Shown: positions 6,537 through 8,385 of the stretch, piece by piece | How the letters are laid out: each line of letters opens with the position of its first letter | How positions within the stretch are numbered: position 1 is the stretch's first letter | Source of the DNA: Planctomycetaceae bacterium | GTDB lineage: Bacteria > Planctomycetota > Planctomycetia > Pirellulales > UBA1268 | Length of the DNA stretch: 8,385 nucleotides | Assembly (NCBI GenBank): GCA_947453875.1 | Contig: CANGIH010000083.1 | Location: forward strand, 1-8,385 | Direction of reading: 5' to 3' | The notes under the pieces: model-generated | Seen by the model: the letters and a program-made list of their open reading frames with translations, nothing else | Told to the model about the DNA's origin: nothing | The model's database searches: none | Translations under genes and position numbers: made by a program

Positions 6537-8385
6537 TCACTCGATGTGGAGGGTTTCGTTGAGCCCGAGGAGCACTTGGCACAGATCGGCAAGCGCCGTC
6601 GCCCGACCGTCCTCGCGGCCATCGGCCACATACTTGGCCGACTGCGTGTCGAGAAATTCCAGAGCGTCGGCAAGTTCCCCGCCCGTCGGCGGCCTGCCGA
6701 GTGCCCGGGCATAGGCGGTGACGATCGAAGTCGTCTGTTCGTCGAGAGGCTCGGCGCCAAATCGGAAAGGCGCGGCGGCGACACGCTCGGCAAAGCGTTC
6801 GGCCCAGCTGCGGACGGCTTGGGAATTCATGAGCAGGAGCGCCTGTGGTGCCGTCGTCGTGATCGGGCGCTGCGCCAGTCCGGTCACCCGGTCGGGGGCG
6901 TCGAAGGTGCGGAGGAATGGCGAGAGCCGGCTCCGCTTCACGTCGAGATAGATGCTTCGTCGCGGACTCGTGTCATCCCCTCCGGCCCGGCCGCCGAGTG
7001 CGGGATCGAGCACGCCGGAAATCGACAGGAGCGTGTCGCGGATCGACTCGGCGTCGAGACGACGACGGGGGTACCTCGAGAGGAGGCGGTTGCGGGGATC
7101 GCTCTCCATCCCCCTGGCGTCGCCCGAGCACGCTTGCCGGTAGGTGGCGCTGGTGACGATGAGCCGTTCGATCGGCTTGATCCTCCAGCTCCCACGGACA
7201 AGCTCTCCGGCGAGCCATTCGAGGAGCTCGGGATGGGAGGGGCCAGTCGACTGCGCCCCGAAATCACTCGGCGTGTCCACAAGGCCGTTGCCGAAATGAT
7301 GCTGCCAGAGACGGTTGACCATCACGCGGGCCGCCAAGGCTCCCGCTCCGGCTTCGGTGTCGGTGATCCATCGCGCCAGTGCCGCACGCCGGCCTGCACT
7401 CCCTTCCGCCCCCTCCTGCCAGCGGGCATCGCCCTCTGGCGCCCTCGACAACACCTGGAGGAACCCCGCGGTGGCGATCCCGTCCCGCTGCCGGACGTCG
7501 CCACGCTTGAGGAAATGGGTCTCTGGATAGGCATGCGGATAGCCCCGGTCGTCGGCGTGGTGGGGAATCGGCTTGAGCCCGTCGCCGGCCACAAGGGCGG
7601 TCGTCGTCTCCGGTCGGGGGCGGTCCCGATCCAGCACCGACACATGGGCGTCGGCCGCGAGCCATGCCTGGTCGAAGCGGGCGTGGAGATGATGGAGCTC
7701 GGCGTTGTCGCCGGCCGAGCGGTCGGTCTTGGCAAGCAACTCGGTGACCCGCGCACTGTCGGCCCGGTGGCGATCGACAGGGTCGCCGTCAGCTGTCACC
7801 GGCAGGGCCGCCAGCCCCGACGCGATCGCCGCCGTCAGTCGTGGCCGCCCGATCGCGTGGCGGACATTCGTGCGGAAATCGAGTTGGACCGTGAGCCGGG
7901 TGCCCCCTGGATGACGCACCGGTTCGGCGAAATCGAACACCGCCACATGCGCGGTGCCGACATGCGGGTCGACCGCCCAGGCGCTCGTCGGATCGGCATC
8001 GAACGCGGCCGTCACGTCGAGGCCTGGCTGCGAATAATCGGCCCGGGCCCGGTCGATCGGCACGGCGCGGGGCGGCTCCCCCTCCGCTGCGTCGGTCGGA
8101 ATCGGGGAGGCGGTCACGGCGATGTTTGAAAGGGCGAAGTTGCCATGCTCGACCCGGCCGGGTCCGCCGCGGGGAAGCGACGCATCGGGGAGGGCATCGA
8201 GCCGCAGGCCCGCGATCGACTCCATCGGGAAGTCGAGGACGATCGTGTAGGTGTCGTTGTCGGCCGCTCCCCCTCCGGCCAGCAGCGAGCCGTCCTCGAC
8301 AGGCACGAGGGTGTCCTGCCCGCGGCTCGTCGCCGACACGATCCGGCCGACGCGCCACGGCGCGGGTGTCTGGGCCGGCTCGCCC
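6537..8385 (-). CDS. PSD1-type DUF1553 protein, C-terminal part, 5' end outside window
   Basis: The frame is open from the right edge to the TGA at 6539-6537, giving about 615 residues; the GTG at 8339 is an internal valine, as the frame continues upstream with no stop. Numbered from that valine, residues 1-185 form a beta-sandwich-like region (DNDTYTIVL, LRLDALPDASLPRGGPGR, SAWAVDPHVGTAHVAVFDF) that in this family sits between DUF1549 and DUF1553. A helical linker with HFLKRGDVRQ and GFLQVL follows. DUF1553 begins near 318 and shows VMVNRLWQHHFGNGLVDTP (339-357), SHPELLEWLA, RRRLDAESIRD, RSIYLDVKR, FDAPD (479-483), QALLLMNS (499-506) and the typical end LLGLNETLHIE. The DUF1549 and any cytochrome-like domains are beyond the window. 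It differs clearly in subtype from the plus-strand DUF1553 protein (DAPD and LLLMNS motifs instead of CECER). The DUF1501 gene starts 8 nt after its stop, indicating one operon. Function is unknown. Confidence 0.93.
   Translation of the reverse strand, partial: GEPAQTPAPWRVGRIVSATSRGQDTLVPVEDGSLLAGGGAADNDTYTIVLDFPMESIAGLRLDALPDASLPRGGPGRVEHGNFALSNIAVTASPIPTDAAEGEPPRAVPIDRARADYSQPGLDVTAAFDADPTSAWAVDPHVGTAHVAVFDFAEPVRHPGGTRLTVQLDFRTNVRHAIGRPRLTAAIASGLAALPVTADGDPVDRHRADSARVTELLAKTDRSAGDNAELHHLHARFDQAWLAADAHVSVLDRDRPRPETTTALVAGDGLKPIPHHADDRGYPHAYPETHFLKRGDVRQRDGIATAGFLQVLSRAPEGDARWQEGAEGSAGRRAALARWITDTEAGAGALAARVMVNRLWQHHFGNGLVDTPSDFGAQSTGPSHPELLEWLAGELVRGSWRIKPIERLIVTSATYRQACSGDARGMESDPRNRLLSRYPRRRLDAESIRDTLLSISGVLDPALGGRAGGDDTSPRRSIYLDVKRSRLSPFLRTFDAPDRVTGLAQRPITTTAPQALLLMNSQAVRSWAERFAERVAAAPFRFGAEPLDEQTTSIVTAYARALGRPPTGGELADALEFLDTQSAKYVADGREDGRATALADLCQVLLGLNETLHIE

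Noticed and set aside
6529..6582. Upstream ATG 6582 as start of the DUF1501 protein
   Set aside because: It would overlap the end of the DUF1553 gene and put 18 extra polar residues before the export signal. ATG 6528, 8 nt after the upstream stop, is simpler.
5044..6714. Plus-strand open frame (556 codons) opposite the DUF1501 gene
   Set aside because: The minus strand encodes all DUF1501 motifs here. The plus-strand product has no recognisable domain, only low-complexity Gly/Arg/Glu/Pro-rich sequence.
6513..8129. Plus-strand open frame (538 codons) opposite the DUF1553 gene
   Set aside because: It is the shadow of the PSD1-type gene, with no domain and a composition typical of antisense frames.
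1..8385. CRISPR array, tRNA, rRNA, insertion sequence or tandem repeat
   Set aside because: No regularly spaced repeats, transposase motifs, terminal inverted repeats or RNA-gene signatures were seen; nearly all bases are accounted for by coding sequence.

Overview
The window is GC-rich (about two thirds G+C by eye), almost fully coding, and carries the gene families DUF1549/DUF1553 (PSD1-type), DUF1501 and PPC-domain secreted proteins. These families are hugely expanded in Planctomycetota and rare elsewhere, so the source is most likely a planctomycete (Pirellulales-like). This is inferred from gene families, not from a marker gene.

Layout: two convergent transcription units meet at about 4439-4519. 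The plus-strand unit (1-4438) holds the 3' part of a DUF1549/DUF1553 gene, a secreted two-PPC-domain protein (1120-3261) and an FMN-dependent alpha-hydroxy-acid dehydrogenase (3290-4438). The minus-strand unit, read from the right edge, holds the 3' part of a second, clearly different DUF1553 gene (8385-6537), a DUF1501 protein (6528-5074) and a 184-residue protein with a zincin-like but degenerate HLFGH motif (5074-4520). Intergenic gaps inside each unit are -1 to 28 nt, so each looks like an operon. The 81-nt gap between the units contains two short hairpins, one close to each gene end. No RNA gene, CRISPR array, insertion sequence or promoter could be supported. Both operon starts lie outside the window.

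How the genes may work together: DUF1549/DUF1553 and DUF1501 genes are a recurrent planctomycete pair of exported proteins whose biochemical role is not established. Here the minus unit has the pair plus a probably cytoplasmic pseudo-zincin joined by a TGATG stop/start overlap. The plus unit links a DUF1549/DUF1553 protein with a secreted beta-sandwich protein and one cytoplasmic flavoenzyme that probably oxidises a small L-2-hydroxy acid. Most of the window is ordinary for this phylum. The points most worth a second look are the degenerate zincin, the Tyr-to-Phe change at a conserved active-site position of the flavoenzyme, two long G-runs inside genes, and a strong excess of the palindrome CGATCG.
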